This document shows positions 1 through 7,927 of a stretch of 64,000 nucleotides of DNA, piece by piece. Every line of letters starts with the position of its first letter. Position 1 is the first letter of the stretch. The stretch is from Chersky-806 sp038252255. Its GTDB lineage: Bacteria; Actinomycetota; Acidimicrobiia; IMCC26256; JAENVU01. The notes under the pieces were generated by a model. The model was not told the DNA's origin. It did no database searches and saw only the letters and a program-made list of their open reading frames with translations. The stretch is from contig JBBSAM010000006.1 in NCBI GenBank assembly GCA_038252255.1, positions 89,652 through 153,651 of the forward strand, read 5' to 3'. The position numbers and the translations under genes are program-made.

Positions 1-1
1 C

Positions 2-535
2 CTCATCGCGCGGATCCGCGCGGACGATCCGCAGGCCGCGTTCCGGTCGTCGTTCATCGTCGGCTTCCCGGGTGAGACCGAGACTGATCACGACGAGCTG
101 CTGAGCTTCCTGCGTGAGGTGCAGCTGGACTGGGCCGGCTTCTTCCCCTTCTCGGCCGAGGACGGAACTCCCGCGGCCACCCTGGACGGGCAGATCCCCG
201 CCGAGCTCGCCAACGAGCGCCTGCGCGAATGCAGCGAGCTGCAGGATCCGATCACCCAGGCGGCGCGCGACGCGCTCGTCGGCGAGGTGATCGACGTCAT
301 CGTCGACGGCGAGGATCCCGACACCGGCATGCTGCTGGGGCGCACCCACCGCGAAGCGCCGGAGATCGACGGTGTGGTCCGCATCACCGACGTGTCCTTC
401 GCCCGGCCCGGGGCCGGCGTCGCGGCGCTCGTCACCGCCGCGGAGGGCCCCGACCTGATCGCGAGGGCTCTGGACGCGCGTGTAACGGGCGGCGTGCAAG
501 AAGTTGGTCCGGCAGTCAGTCGGCGGGCGTCGTGA
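2..535 (+). CDS. rimO: Ribosomal protein S12 methylthiotransferase RimO, C-terminal part
   Basis: The visible part is the C-terminal third of a radical-SAM methylthiotransferase of the MiaB/RimO family; RimO methylthiolates a conserved aspartate of ribosomal protein S12 in the cytoplasm. It opens with the family motif IVGFPGETETDH and ends with a TRAM-like beta domain (about residues 90-160 of the visible part). The radical-SAM CxxxCxxC motif would lie upstream of the window, so the gene is 5'-truncated by the window edge. RimO rather than MiaB is inferred from the following pgsA-cinA order, a common actinobacterial arrangement. Its TGA stop overlaps the GTG start of pgsA, so the two are translationally coupled. 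Confidence 0.85.
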   Translation, partial: LIARIRADDPQAAFRSSFIVGFPGETETDHDELLSFLREVQLDWAGFFPFSAEDGTPAATLDGQIPAELANERLRECSELQDPITQAARDALVGEVIDVIVDGEDPDTGMLLGRTHREAPEIDGVVRITDVSFARPGAGVAALVTAAEGPDLIARALDARVTGGVQEVGPAVSRRAS

Positions 536-1101
536 GCACCGCGGTGCCGACGAAGCGGTTCGGCCCGGGTGCGGTCGCCACGCCGGCGAACTTCATCACG
601 ATCGCGCGGCTGCTGTTCGCGATCCCCACGCTGATCCTCATCGAGCGGGAGGGCGCGACCTGGCTCACGGTCTCGCTGTGGTTCGTGTTGTCGTGCACGG
701 ACGGTGTCGACGGTTGGGTGGCGCGCCGGGACGGCACGACGCGGTCGGGCGCGTTCCTCGACCCGCTCGCCGACAAGTTCCTGACGATCGGTGGGTTCGT
801 CGCGCTCTTGATGCGCGGTGACATCTGGTGGCTCCCGGTCGCGCTGATCGCGGCACGTGAGGTCTTCGTATCGATCTACCGCTCCGCCGCTGCACGGCGT
901 GGCATCTCCCTGCCCGCCCGGCAGCTCGGGAAGTGGAAGGCCGTCGTCCAGATGCTCGCGGTTGGTGCGTACGTGCTCCCGCCGGTCGCCGACATGAACG
1001 GCTTCAAGCTCGCGGTGCTCTGGGTCGCGGTCGCGTTCACCATCATCTCGGGGATCGACATCGTCCGCCGCGGTTGGCGGGAGGCCGCGAGTGCGGGCTG
1101 A
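532..1101 (+). CDS. pgsA: CDP-alcohol phosphatidyltransferase, probably CDP-diacylglycerol-glycerol-3-phosphate 3-phosphatidyltransferase
   Basis: An integral membrane enzyme of 189 residues that would transfer a phosphatidyl group from CDP-diacylglycerol to glycerol-3-phosphate, the committed step to phosphatidylglycerol. The catalytic CDP-alcohol motif is at residues 57-81 (D57, D60-G61, A64-R65, G73, D77, D81), followed by hydrophobic segments. The spacer between the AR pair and the glycine is seven residues rather than the usual eight. The start is GTG at 532, overlapping the rimO stop (GTGA); this gives a normal family length, whereas the longer frame extends into rimO. It overlaps cinA at its 3' end. 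The substrate alcohol is inferred from length and gene order; a phosphatidylinositol-type synthase is less likely. Confidence 0.88.
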   Translation: MSTAVPTKRFGPGAVATPANFITIARLLFAIPTLILIEREGATWLTVSLWFVLSCTDGVDGWVARRDGTTRSGAFLDPLADKFLTIGGFVALLMRGDIWWLPVALIAAREVFVSIYRSAAARRGISLPARQLGKWKAVVQMLAVGAYVLPPVADMNGFKLAVLWVAVAFTIISGIDIVRRGWREAASAG

Positions 1102-2323
1102 CGTCCTCGCGATCGGCACCGAGCTCTTGCTCGGCCAGATCGTCGATACGAACTCCTCCTGGATCGGTGAGCAGCTCGCCGCGGTCGGCATCGACACGAT
1201 GGAGCACCGCAAGGTCGGCGACAACCTGACCCGGATGGTCGCGGCGATGCGCGAGATGCTCGACCACGCGGACGCGGTGGTCGTCTGCGGCGGCATCGGC
1301 CCCACCCAGGACGATGTGACCCGCGAGGCCATCGCCGCCGTCGCCGGTGTCGAGCTCGAACGCCGAGAAGACCTGGTCGAGCACATCGCGACGCTGTTCG
1401 GCACCCGGGGCCGGGACATGCCCCAGAACAACCTGCGCCAGGCGGACGTCCCCCGCGGTGCGGACGTGATCCCGAATCCCATCGGGACGGCGCCCGGCAT
1501 CCGGGCCGAGATCGGCGGCAAGGTGATCTACGCCGTGCCGGGCGTTCCCTACGAGATGCAGCTGATGGTCAAGGAGCACGTGCTCCCGGACCTGCTCGCG
1601 CGCTCGGGTGAGGCGGCGGTCATCGTCAGTCGCTCGCTCAAGACGTGGGGCCAGTCGGAGTCGGGGCTGGCCGAGAACATCGCCCACCGGGTCGACTTGC
1701 AGCAGAACCCCACGATCGCCTTCCTCGCCCGCGGCATCGAGGGGATCGTGGTGCGGCTCACCGCGAAGGCCGAGACCGCGGAGGCGGCGTGGGCGCTCAT
1801 CGAACCCGAGGAGGCGAAGCTTCGCGAGATCCTCGGCGAGATCGTGTTCGCGGTCGACGACGAGACCATGGAGCACGCGGTGCTCCGTCGCCTGGAGGAC
1901 CGTGGCTGGACGCTCGGAGTTGCGGAGTCGCTCACCGGCGGCCTGATCGGCGCGCGCATCGCGAACGTACCGGGCGCGAGTCGCACGTTCCGGGGTTCGA
2001 TCGCCTCGTACGCGACGGACGTCAAGCGGTCCGTGCTCGGGGTGACGGCGGACCAGGTCGTGAGCAAGGAGTGCGCGCAGCAGATGGCCGCCGGCGCGCA
2101 GCGGGTGCTCGGCGCGGACGTGGGGATCGCGGTCACCGGCGTGGCCGGCCCGGACGAGCAGGACGGGCAACCGGTGGGTACCGTCTGGTTCGCGCTCGCA
2201 TTGCCGGGCCTGCCCGTGGAAGCCGTATCGACCCGGCTGCCCGGCGACCGTGAGCGGATCCGCCAGTTCTCCACGATCTCGCTGCTGAACGTCCTGCGGA
2301 TTCGGCTCGACGCGCTCCCGTGA
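1091..2323 (+). CDS. cinA: CinA family protein (competence/damage-inducible; nicotinamide-nucleotide amidohydrolase)
   Basis: A two-domain cytoplasmic protein of 410 residues, the usual CinA length. Residues 1-170 are a molybdopterin-binding-like (MoCF) domain with the opening RADVLAIGTELLLGQIVDTN and the CGGIGPTQDD motif; residues 250-405 are the PncC-type amidase domain (AESLTGGLIGARIA, then GIAVTGVAGP). PncC domains deamidate nicotinamide mononucleotide in NAD salvage, and the N-terminal domain of related proteins hydrolyses ADP-ribose. The GTG start at 1091 lies inside the 3' end of pgsA, and the stop overlaps the thpR start (GTGA), so rimO, pgsA, cinA and thpR look like one transcription unit. 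Confidence 0.92.
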   Translation: MRADVLAIGTELLLGQIVDTNSSWIGEQLAAVGIDTMEHRKVGDNLTRMVAAMREMLDHADAVVVCGGIGPTQDDVTREAIAAVAGVELERREDLVEHIATLFGTRGRDMPQNNLRQADVPRGADVIPNPIGTAPGIRAEIGGKVIYAVPGVPYEMQLMVKEHVLPDLLARSGEAAVIVSRSLKTWGQSESGLAENIAHRVDLQQNPTIAFLARGIEGIVVRLTAKAETAEAAWALIEPEEAKLREILGEIVFAVDDETMEHAVLRRLEDRGWTLGVAESLTGGLIGARIANVPGASRTFRGSIASYATDVKRSVLGVTADQVVSKECAQQMAAGAQRVLGADVGIAVTGVAGPDEQDGQPVGTVWFALALPGLPVEAVSTRLPGDRERIRQFSTISLLNVLRIRLDALP

Positions 2324-2874
2324 GCTCGGGACTCCGGCGCGGGTTCCTCGCGGTCGTTCCGCCCGAGGACGTCCTCGACGCGATCGACGCGCTGCTCGAA
2401 CGGCCGAAGTCGAAGCTGTTCGCGTGGACCCGGCGTGATCAGTGGCACATCACCCTGCAGTTCTACGGTCGCGTCGGCGACGTGGACGGGCTCTGCGCGG
2501 GGATCCAGGCCGCGGCCGCCGCATCGCAGCCCGCGCAGATCCTCGTGCGCGGCGGCGGTGCGTTCCCGACGCCACCGCGGGCGCAGGTCTTCTGGCTGGG
2601 CGTGGACGGCACCGACGCGCTGATCGACATCCACGCAACCGTGGCCGCCGCGACCCGCGACTTCATCGACCGCCGGGACCGGATCGCCTTGAAGCCGCAC
2701 CTCACGGTGGCCCGGCTCAACCGCAAGGCCGACCTCACCGCGGACGTCGAAGCGCTCGAGGGGGTTCCGGTCGGCCCGCCGTGGTTGCTGACGGAGCTGC
2801 TGCTCCTCGAGAGCAACACGAAGCCGAGCGGCGCGGTCTACACCGAGCACGCCCGCTTCACCCTCGGCACCTGA
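2320..2874 (+). CDS. thpR: RNA 2',3'-cyclic phosphodiesterase (2H superfamily, LigT/ThpR)
   Basis: A 184-residue 2H phosphoesterase. Both signature HxTx motifs are present: HITL at H43-T45 and HLTV at H127-T129. The first lies in WHITLQFYG, typical of bacterial ThpR. These proteins hydrolyse RNA 2',3'-cyclic phosphates and catalyse 2'-5' RNA ligation in vitro; the cellular role is poorly defined. The GTG start at 2320 overlaps the cinA stop, making it the last gene of the rimO-pgsA-cinA block. The 69 bases before the next gene's chosen start hold no clear terminator. Confidence 0.87.
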   Translation: MSSGLRRGFLAVVPPEDVLDAIDALLERPKSKLFAWTRRDQWHITLQFYGRVGDVDGLCAGIQAAAAASQPAQILVRGGGAFPTPPRAQVFWLGVDGTDALIDIHATVAAATRDFIDRRDRIALKPHLTVARLNRKADLTADVEALEGVPVGPPWLLTELLLLESNTKPSGAVYTEHARFTLGT

Positions 2875-2943
2875 CCGCGCAGTCTTGCGGCGCTGAACCG
2901 GGCCGCCCTCAAGCTGTGCACCCGATGCGCCGAGACCTCGGCG

Positions 2944-3750
2944 ATGGCAGGAAGTCGATTCCTCTCCCTTCGCTGGGCGAGCACCTGTGCGGCGTGCTCC
3001 ACCGCCATTGCCGCGGGCACCCGAGCATGGTGGGACGCCGACACCCGGACCACGACGTGCCTCACCTGTCGACCCGAAGGATCGAGCGCGCATGCAGCCA
3101 CAGCCGGGCCTGCTTCCTGTGCCGGCGGCTCCGCCCAGCGTGAGTACGAGCGCCGCATGGCCACGCACGAACGGCGAGAGCGTCAGCGGCATCCGTTCTT
3201 CGGCGGCGTCATGCTCAAGCCCCGCACCGAGCCGCAGCATGTGACTTCGTGGGCCAAGGGAGCTGAAGGAGAACGTCGCGTCGCCAAGGGTCTCGACGCA
3301 CTGGCTTCGGACACCGTGCGAGTGCTGCACGACCGACGGCTCCCGAGAAGGCGCGCCAACATCGACCACTTGGTGATCGCGCCGAGCGGTGTGTACGTGA
3401 TCGACGCGAAGAACTACACGGGACAAATCGAGAGGCGTGTGAAGCGCACGTTTCTCCGCTCGGACGTTCGCCTCTATGTGAAGAATCGGGACCGCTCGAA
3501 CTTGATCGAGGGCATGGACTGGCAGTGCGAGGCGGTTCGCCAAGCGACCGGCGACGGCGTACCGATCCGCCCAGCGCTCTGTTTCGCCGGGGGCACCTTC
3601 GGCTGCTTCTCCGGGTCTTTCAAGGTGGATGGAGTACTCGTGGGAGGACCGCGCGCGCTCTCCAGGCGCATCAAAGCACGCGGCCCGCTGAGCTCCGAAC
3701 AGGTTGCCGAGATCGCGGCGTGTCTCGCATCGCGCCTTCCCCCGGCGTAG
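2944..3750 (+). CDS. NERD domain protein with N-terminal zinc ribbon
   Basis: A 268-residue protein in two parts. Residues 17-45 carry a zinc-ribbon pattern, CAAC ... CLTC, with the GTRAWWD segment seen in actinobacterial zinc-ribbon NERD proteins. From about residue 110 is a NERD domain: GAEGERRVAKGLDAL, then the nuclease-like core IDHLVIAPSGVYVIDAKNY. The family is predicted to be a DNA-processing nuclease related to PD-(D/E)XK folds; its function is untested. The start is uncertain. ATG 2944 is the first ATG after the thpR stop in the same frame, but the open frame upstream contains another CTRC motif without a standard start codon before it. The gene lies between the rimO operon and a pseudogene. 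Confidence 0.7.
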   Translation: MAGSRFLSLRWASTCAACSTAIAAGTRAWWDADTRTTTCLTCRPEGSSAHAATAGPASCAGGSAQREYERRMATHERRERQRHPFFGGVMLKPRTEPQHVTSWAKGAEGERRVAKGLDALASDTVRVLHDRRLPRRRANIDHLVIAPSGVYVIDAKNYTGQIERRVKRTFLRSDVRLYVKNRDRSNLIEGMDWQCEAVRQATGDGVPIRPALCFAGGTFGCFSGSFKVDGVLVGGPRALSRRIKARGPLSSEQVAEIAACLASRLPPA

Positions 3751-3770
3751 TCGGTCCATCGGGCGCGGGC

Positions 3771-4943
3771 TCATGCCGCGTGGCCGACTGCCGGGGGTGG
3801 GTCGAGTCTTCGTTTTCGGGTGACGGGGTGGGGTGGGCCGAGGGTCCAGCCCTGGGTCTTTCGGGTGTGGTGGATGGAGCAGAGCCAGGCGAGGTTGTGC
3901 CAGGCGGTGGGACCGCCCTTCGCGTGGTCGGTCTCGCAGTGGTCGAGCTCGAGGTACTCGCGACCCGAGCAACCGCCGATCGAGCACTCGCGGCCTGAGA
4001 CGATCATCGCGGTGCGCAGCTCGGCGGGGATGTGCCGCCCGAGGTGGGCAACGGTGGTGATGTCTTTGCCTTTGTTGATGATTGCGGTGACGAACGCGGT
4101 CCCCAACAGATTGCGGGCCCACTCGACGCTGACGGGGCCGACTCCGGGGATCTCGCAGCGTTCCCCGGCGATGGTGTGGCCGCGGACGAGGGCTTCGTGG
4201 TCGATGAGCACGTGCGCCGACCAGCCTCCCGCCTTCTCAGTCTTCGAGTCGCCGACGATCGAGTCCGCGAGCGCGTCGGCCGCGTAGGCGTCCTGTGACT
4301 CGTAGGCACCGGACTTCCGGGCGGCCCGGAAGTGCTTCTTCGTGCCGTGGTCGATCACGGCTTTGATCGCGCCACCGACCTCGGGAGTGACCTTGAAGTG
4401 GCCTTCGACCATCCCGCCGGCCGCGGGCCTCAATGCGAAACGATCGGGCCGCGTGCTGGCGCTTCGCCCGAGCCGCTTGATCCTCCCGCCGGGCCCGCTT
4501 CGCGATGCACGCGTCCCGCAACGGCACCATCCCCTGGCCCGCCGCCTGCGAGCAGTGCCGGTTCCGCGGCGGGGTTCTCGGCGGCTTCACCCACGATCAG
4601 CTCCACCGCCCGCGCCGACAGCCTCCCGGCCCGCACCGCCGCATCCGTCGCCGGCAACGCTTCGAGCTTCCCCGCCACCTCGATCGCCCGCTTCGCCTCA
4701 CCCGAGCTCACCCCCGTCACCCGGGCGCACAGCTCCGCCGCGCTCCGATTCCCGATGCCTGGTGCATTCGGCGGTGTCCTCCACCCGCTTCGCGGCCTTT
4801 CCCATCATCCCGTCGATCAAGCGTCGCTGGACTCCCAGCTCCTCGAGCAAGGAAACCGCGACCGAGCCTGAACACGAAGACGGATCCAGATCGCGAGCCG
4901 CGACCTCGAGCGCGGAACGAGCAGAATGCAGGCTGTTCAACAT
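3771..4943 (-). pseudogene. DUF222/HNH endonuclease (13E12 repeat family), frameshifted
   Basis: A degraded copy of the intact gene at 56423-57592. Homology runs from the conserved ATG at 4943 (MLNSL...SARSALE) to the C-terminal HNH domain (ECSIGGCSGREYLELDHCETDHAKGG) ending at 3771. Compared base by base with the intact copy, the frame is broken by three one-base insertions, near 4745, 4560 and 4420, so three reading frames are needed to recover the protein. About 40 bases upstream of the ATG also match the upstream region of the intact copy. DUF222/HNH proteins are predicted nucleases in multicopy actinobacterial repeats (REP13E12 in mycobacteria). Sequencing indels could in principle explain the shifts, but three in one gene beside intact neighbours favours decay. 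Confidence 0.8.
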
Positions 4944-4974
4944 CAACCCGAACTCTACGGACAGGGTGGGACAC

Positions 4975-6492
4975 CTACCGCGGTGGGCGGAGCCGGTACC
5001 AGGTGTCGGTGCGGAAGCCGCCGAACGACTCGTAGAGGCGGTTGATGGCACGCAGGGTTGATGGTGAGCGGTCGTGCATGATCTCGCGGCTGAACTTGTC
5101 GACGACGATCTCTTCGGGCCGCGCGCGTTCGAGCTCGCTGCGGAGTCGCGCCCAGACGTCGCTCGGGTACTGCTCGGGGGACCAGCCGTTGATCGAGATG
5201 GCCTGCGGGCGGTCGGCGACGTACAGGTCCAACGGGTTGCCGAGCACGTAGGCACTCGGCGCGCGGCGTACCTGCGCGAGTCGAGCCCAGATGCGCGCCG
5301 GTTCGTAGTCCGGTTCCAGGTCCGACCGCAGCTCGGTCCGGTCCTTTGTGGAGAGCGCGAATCCGTGTGACGCCACGTCACGGCCGTTGCTCGCCACTCG
5401 CGCCGCCGCGGGTACGAGCAGCAGGACGGCCGCGGCCACCAGCGCGAGCCGCGCCCTGCGGTGCAGGCGGGACCAGGCGCCGACGATCGTGTCCAGGCCG
5501 TGACCGGCGAGTATCCCGACCGGCACGAGGAACATCGCGTAGGTGTAGATCCACCAGTGCTGCACGAGGAACACCGGCACGCCGAGCACCAGCCAGGCGA
5601 CGAGGCCGAGCTCCAACCGGTCCCAGCCGCGCCGCGCGGTGGTGATCAACCCGATCGCGCCGAGCGCGAGCGGAAGCGCCCACCGGGCCGCTGTCTTCAC
5701 CCCGCCCTCGGTCAGCCGGGACAACGGCCGTCCGGCGATCCCGGTCGCTCGGGAGGACACGGTGAAGTACGTCCAGCGGACGGTCTCGAGCTGGCCGTAC
5801 GCGGCGAAGTACGCGATGGCTATCCCGATCGGGATCAGCACGCCGAGCGCGATCGCGCCGAGCCCGGATGCCGCGGCGCGGCGCCGACCCGTCGGCACCG
5901 CCCTGGCGATCTGCCACGCCGCGAGCAACCAGAACCCGCCGACGATCGGCGCGAGCACGAGCTTCAGCACGAGCACCAAGCCGCCGGCGAGACCGGACGC
6001 GAACAGCCAGCGGGCGCGCGCGGAGCTCGATTCGACGCCGCGCACGGCGCACCAGAGCGTCACGTACAGCGGGAAGCCGACGAGGCTCTCGACCTGGCCG
6101 AGCTGCACCGGCTCGATCGTCGCGTAGTACGTGCCGAGGATGAGCAGGGGTACGAGGGGACCGATCCAGCGGTGCGTGAATCGATCGCGCAACGTGACGA
6201 TGAGCACGACCGCGAACGCGAGCTGGTACGCGAGCTCGAAGAGGTGGAGGGCGACCTCGCTGTAACCGAGCACGCTCCCGCCCCCGAGGTAGAAGAGGTA
6301 GATCCCCGGTTGCTTGACGTCCCAGAAGTCCCGGTAGAGCACGGCGCCGTGCGCGAGCTGGCGGGCGCCGCCGGCGAAGAGCGCCTGGTCCCCGGTGAAC
6401 GGCAGCGGCGCGACGAGGAGCCCGAGCAGGGCGATGATCCCGAGGACGGCCCCCGCCTCGAGTCGCCGGCCCGGGGCTCGAGCTGTCTGCAT
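4975..6492 (-). CDS. Multi-spanning membrane glycosyltransferase-like protein (GT-C type)
   Basis: A 505-residue integral membrane protein with about ten hydrophobic segments between residues 15 and 410 and a hydrophilic C-terminal domain (residues 410-505). The first extracytoplasmic loop contains FTGDQALFAGGARQLAHGAVLYRD, followed by WDVKQPG, the layout of dolichyl/polyprenyl-phosphate sugar transferases of the PMT/ArnT type, where an early loop holds the catalytic acidic residue. It probably transfers a sugar from a polyprenyl-phosphate carrier outside the membrane; acceptor and sugar are unknown. The start is ATG 6492 (MQTARAP); the longer frame runs into the upstream gene on the other strand. 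It is divergent from the GNAT gene at 6557. Confidence 0.72.
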   Translation of the reverse strand: MQTARAPGRRLEAGAVLGIIALLGLLVAPLPFTGDQALFAGGARQLAHGAVLYRDFWDVKQPGIYLFYLGGGSVLGYSEVALHLFELAYQLAFAVVLIVTLRDRFTHRWIGPLVPLLILGTYYATIEPVQLGQVESLVGFPLYVTLWCAVRGVESSSARARWLFASGLAGGLVLVLKLVLAPIVGGFWLLAAWQIARAVPTGRRRAAASGLGAIALGVLIPIGIAIAYFAAYGQLETVRWTYFTVSSRATGIAGRPLSRLTEGGVKTAARWALPLALGAIGLITTARRGWDRLELGLVAWLVLGVPVFLVQHWWIYTYAMFLVPVGILAGHGLDTIVGAWSRLHRRARLALVAAAVLLLVPAAARVASNGRDVASHGFALSTKDRTELRSDLEPDYEPARIWARLAQVRRAPSAYVLGNPLDLYVADRPQAISINGWSPEQYPSDVWARLRSELERARPEEIVVDKFSREIMHDRSPSTLRAINRLYESFGGFRTDTWYRLRPPR

Positions 6493-6556
6493 CTCAGCCG
6501 ATGCTACCGACGCGCCCGAGGTGGTGACCGTCCGCCGGCCGTGGGATCCTGGCGCG

Positions 6557-6883
6557 ATGGCCGACCGCGAGCGCATCCCGCAACCGGAGAACCGCGAGGC
6601 GGAGAGCCGCTTCGTGATCACGATGAACGGCGCCGAGGCCGAGCTGGTCTACGACCGCGGGATCGAGCGCCTCGTGCTCGTGCACACGGAGGTTCCCGAA
6701 TCGCTCGAGGGTCACGGGGTCGGTGGTGTGCTCGTACGCGCCGCGATCGACTTCGCCGCCGCGCAGAACCTGGTGGTCGTACCGCGCTGCCCCTACGCGC
6801 GCCGCTGGCTGAGGCGGCACCCCGAGGTGGCCGAGCTGGTCGAGATCGAGTGGCCACCGCTCGGCGTGAGGACAGACCCGTGA
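6557..6883 (+). CDS. Small GNAT-type N-acetyltransferase (YjdJ/COG2388 type)
   Basis: A 108-residue single-domain protein. It has ETEAELVY-like strands (NGAEAELVYDRGIERLVL), the H(T)EVPESLEGHGVGGVLV segment that forms the pantetheine-binding loop of the small GNAT family, and PRCPYARRWLRRHPE at the C-terminus; all are hallmarks of COG2388 acetyltransferases. The substrate is unknown. The start is ATG 6557, giving the normal family length; in-frame sequence before it overlaps the 5' end of the divergent membrane protein gene. The 64-base gap between the two starts must hold both promoters, but no convincing -35/-10 pair is visible. Confidence 0.78.
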   Translation: MADRERIPQPENREAESRFVITMNGAEAELVYDRGIERLVLVHTEVPESLEGHGVGGVLVRAAIDFAAAQNLVVVPRCPYARRWLRRHPEVAELVEIEWPPLGVRTDP

Positions 6884-6971
6884 CACGCGGTGGAACCGCC
6901 ACGCCGAGGCGAACGCCCGCGGCCCGCGCCGAGCCGCAGAACGCGTACTACCGAGGTGGCAGACTCCCGGG

Positions 6972-7169
6972 ATGACTCACGATTCCGATGCCACCCAGCG
7001 CGCGCTCGAGCACGACATCGAAGTGCTCGAGGACAAGGCCCTCGACGCGTCGAAGTCCGCGGCGATGCGCATCCTGCCGATCGCCGCCGGCGTGCTCGGC
7101 CTGCTGGTCCTGGCGTGGATCGCCGGCCGGCGCATGCGCAGCCGCGCCGAACGCAAGCATTCGCGCTAG
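6972..7169 (+). CDS. Small single-pass membrane protein
   Basis: A 65-residue protein with an acidic amphipathic N-terminal helix (ALEHDIEVLEDKALDASK), one transmembrane segment at about residues 34-52 (ILPIAAGVLGLLVLAWIAG) and a short basic tail (RRMRSRAERKH). The positive tail after the segment suggests an N-out or membrane-anchored orientation. It resembles short DUF3618-like proteins, but the match is by pattern only. It stands alone after the GNAT gene, with ATG 6972 preceded by a weak purine-rich stretch. No function is proposed. Confidence 0.6.
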   Translation: MTHDSDATQRALEHDIEVLEDKALDASKSAAMRILPIAAGVLGLLVLAWIAGRRMRSRAERKHSR

Positions 7170-7306
7170 TCGAAGCGGCGGGGTCCCGACCCGCGCGGTC
7201 ACGGGCGCGCTCCGAACACGGCAGATGTCGCGTTTGTAGCGAGCCGCGCCGGGGCATAGAGGGATCGAGAGCGCAAACGACGGCGAGAGGCCGGGAGAGA
7301 TCAACG

Positions 7307-7517
7307 ATGCGCATGCGACTTGGACGGACCGCGGCCGCGATCGCGGTGGCGGCAGGACTGCTCGTGGGGCTCAGTGGTCCCGCGCAAGCGGACGATCGCG
7401 GTCACGACCGGGAGCACGACGGTCGTCGCGGCGTTCTCCGTCGCCCCGGACACCGGTCTCACCGGTGCTCCCCCGGGGGTGGACACGTCCGGCCAGGTGT
7501 GGCGCCTGCGCTTCTAG
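7307..7517 (+). pseudogene. Small secreted protein gene, apparently frameshifted
   Basis: ATG 7307, after a GGGAGAG-like ribosome site, opens a clear signal peptide of about 28 residues (basic start, then AAAIAVAAGLLVGLSGPAQA). Around 7400-7410 the coding signal moves to another frame: from about 7412 to the TAG at 7515-7517 the third codon positions of the other frame are almost all G or C, and it reads STTVVAAFSVAPDTGLTG followed by a short C-terminus. The original frame instead becomes Arg/His-rich and runs on to 7573. One extra base explains the switch. The alternative is an intact protein of about 88 residues in the first frame with a low-complexity tail. Confidence 0.35.
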
Positions 7518-7538
7518 CCGGGTCCGGGTTCGGGTCCT

Positions 7539-7922
7539 TCAGGACGATCGCGGGATCGGGCGGGCGAAGCTGAGCTCGTGGCCGTCGGGGTCGCTGATGT
7601 GGAAGTACCGCTCACCCCACGGCGCGTCGGCCGGTGCCGTCGACGGCTGGTAGCCGCCGGCCAGGGCGCGGGCGTAGAGCATGTCGACGTCCGCCACGAA
7701 GAAGATCACCCGGCCCCAGATCGCCGGGACCGGCGCGTGCGCAGGATCGAGCTGAAGGTTCAGGAAGCCGCGGCCGGCGTGGAACGTGGTGAACGCGGTG
7801 CCGGGGCCGCCGGACGCGATCCGGAAGCCGAGGGCGTCGTAGAACGCGACCGCGGCGGCCATGTCCGCCGTGACCAACGTGACCGCGTTGATCTCCTCGA
7901 TGCCGTCGACCGAGTCGGACAC
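7539..7922 (-). CDS. VOC family protein (glyoxalase/bleomycin resistance fold)
   Basis: A 127-residue protein of paired beta-alpha-beta-beta-beta modules. VTLVTADMAAAVAFYDALGFRI is the first module, and YFHISDPDGHELSFARP is the terminal metal-binding strand with the conserved D-P-D-G-H-E sequence. VOC enzymes are metal-dependent isomerases, dioxygenases or drug-binding proteins, and the role cannot be assigned from this sequence. The GTG start at 7922 lies five bases after the stop of the upstream sugar dehydrogenase-like lipoprotein, so the two are probably co-transcribed. Confidence 0.75.
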   Translation of the reverse strand: MSDSVDGIEEINAVTLVTADMAAAVAFYDALGFRIASGGPGTAFTTFHAGRGFLNLQLDPAHAPVPAIWGRVIFFVADVDMLYARALAGGYQPSTAPADAPWGERYFHISDPDGHELSFARPIPRSS

Positions 7923-7927
7923 TCGCG

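Noticed and set aside
88..1521. Long minus-strand open frame opposite rimO, pgsA and cinA
   Set aside because: It is the antisense shadow of three well-supported genes, rich in Arg, Ser and Pro, without any recognisable motif.
1549..4122. Very long minus-strand open frame across cinA, thpR and the NERD gene
   Set aside because: It arises from GC-rich codon bias; its first part is antisense to real genes and its last part overlaps the HNH pseudogene in another frame.
7200..7260. A further copy of the GCGCGCTCC repeat
   Set aside because: Only ten bases match and the rest of the unit is absent.
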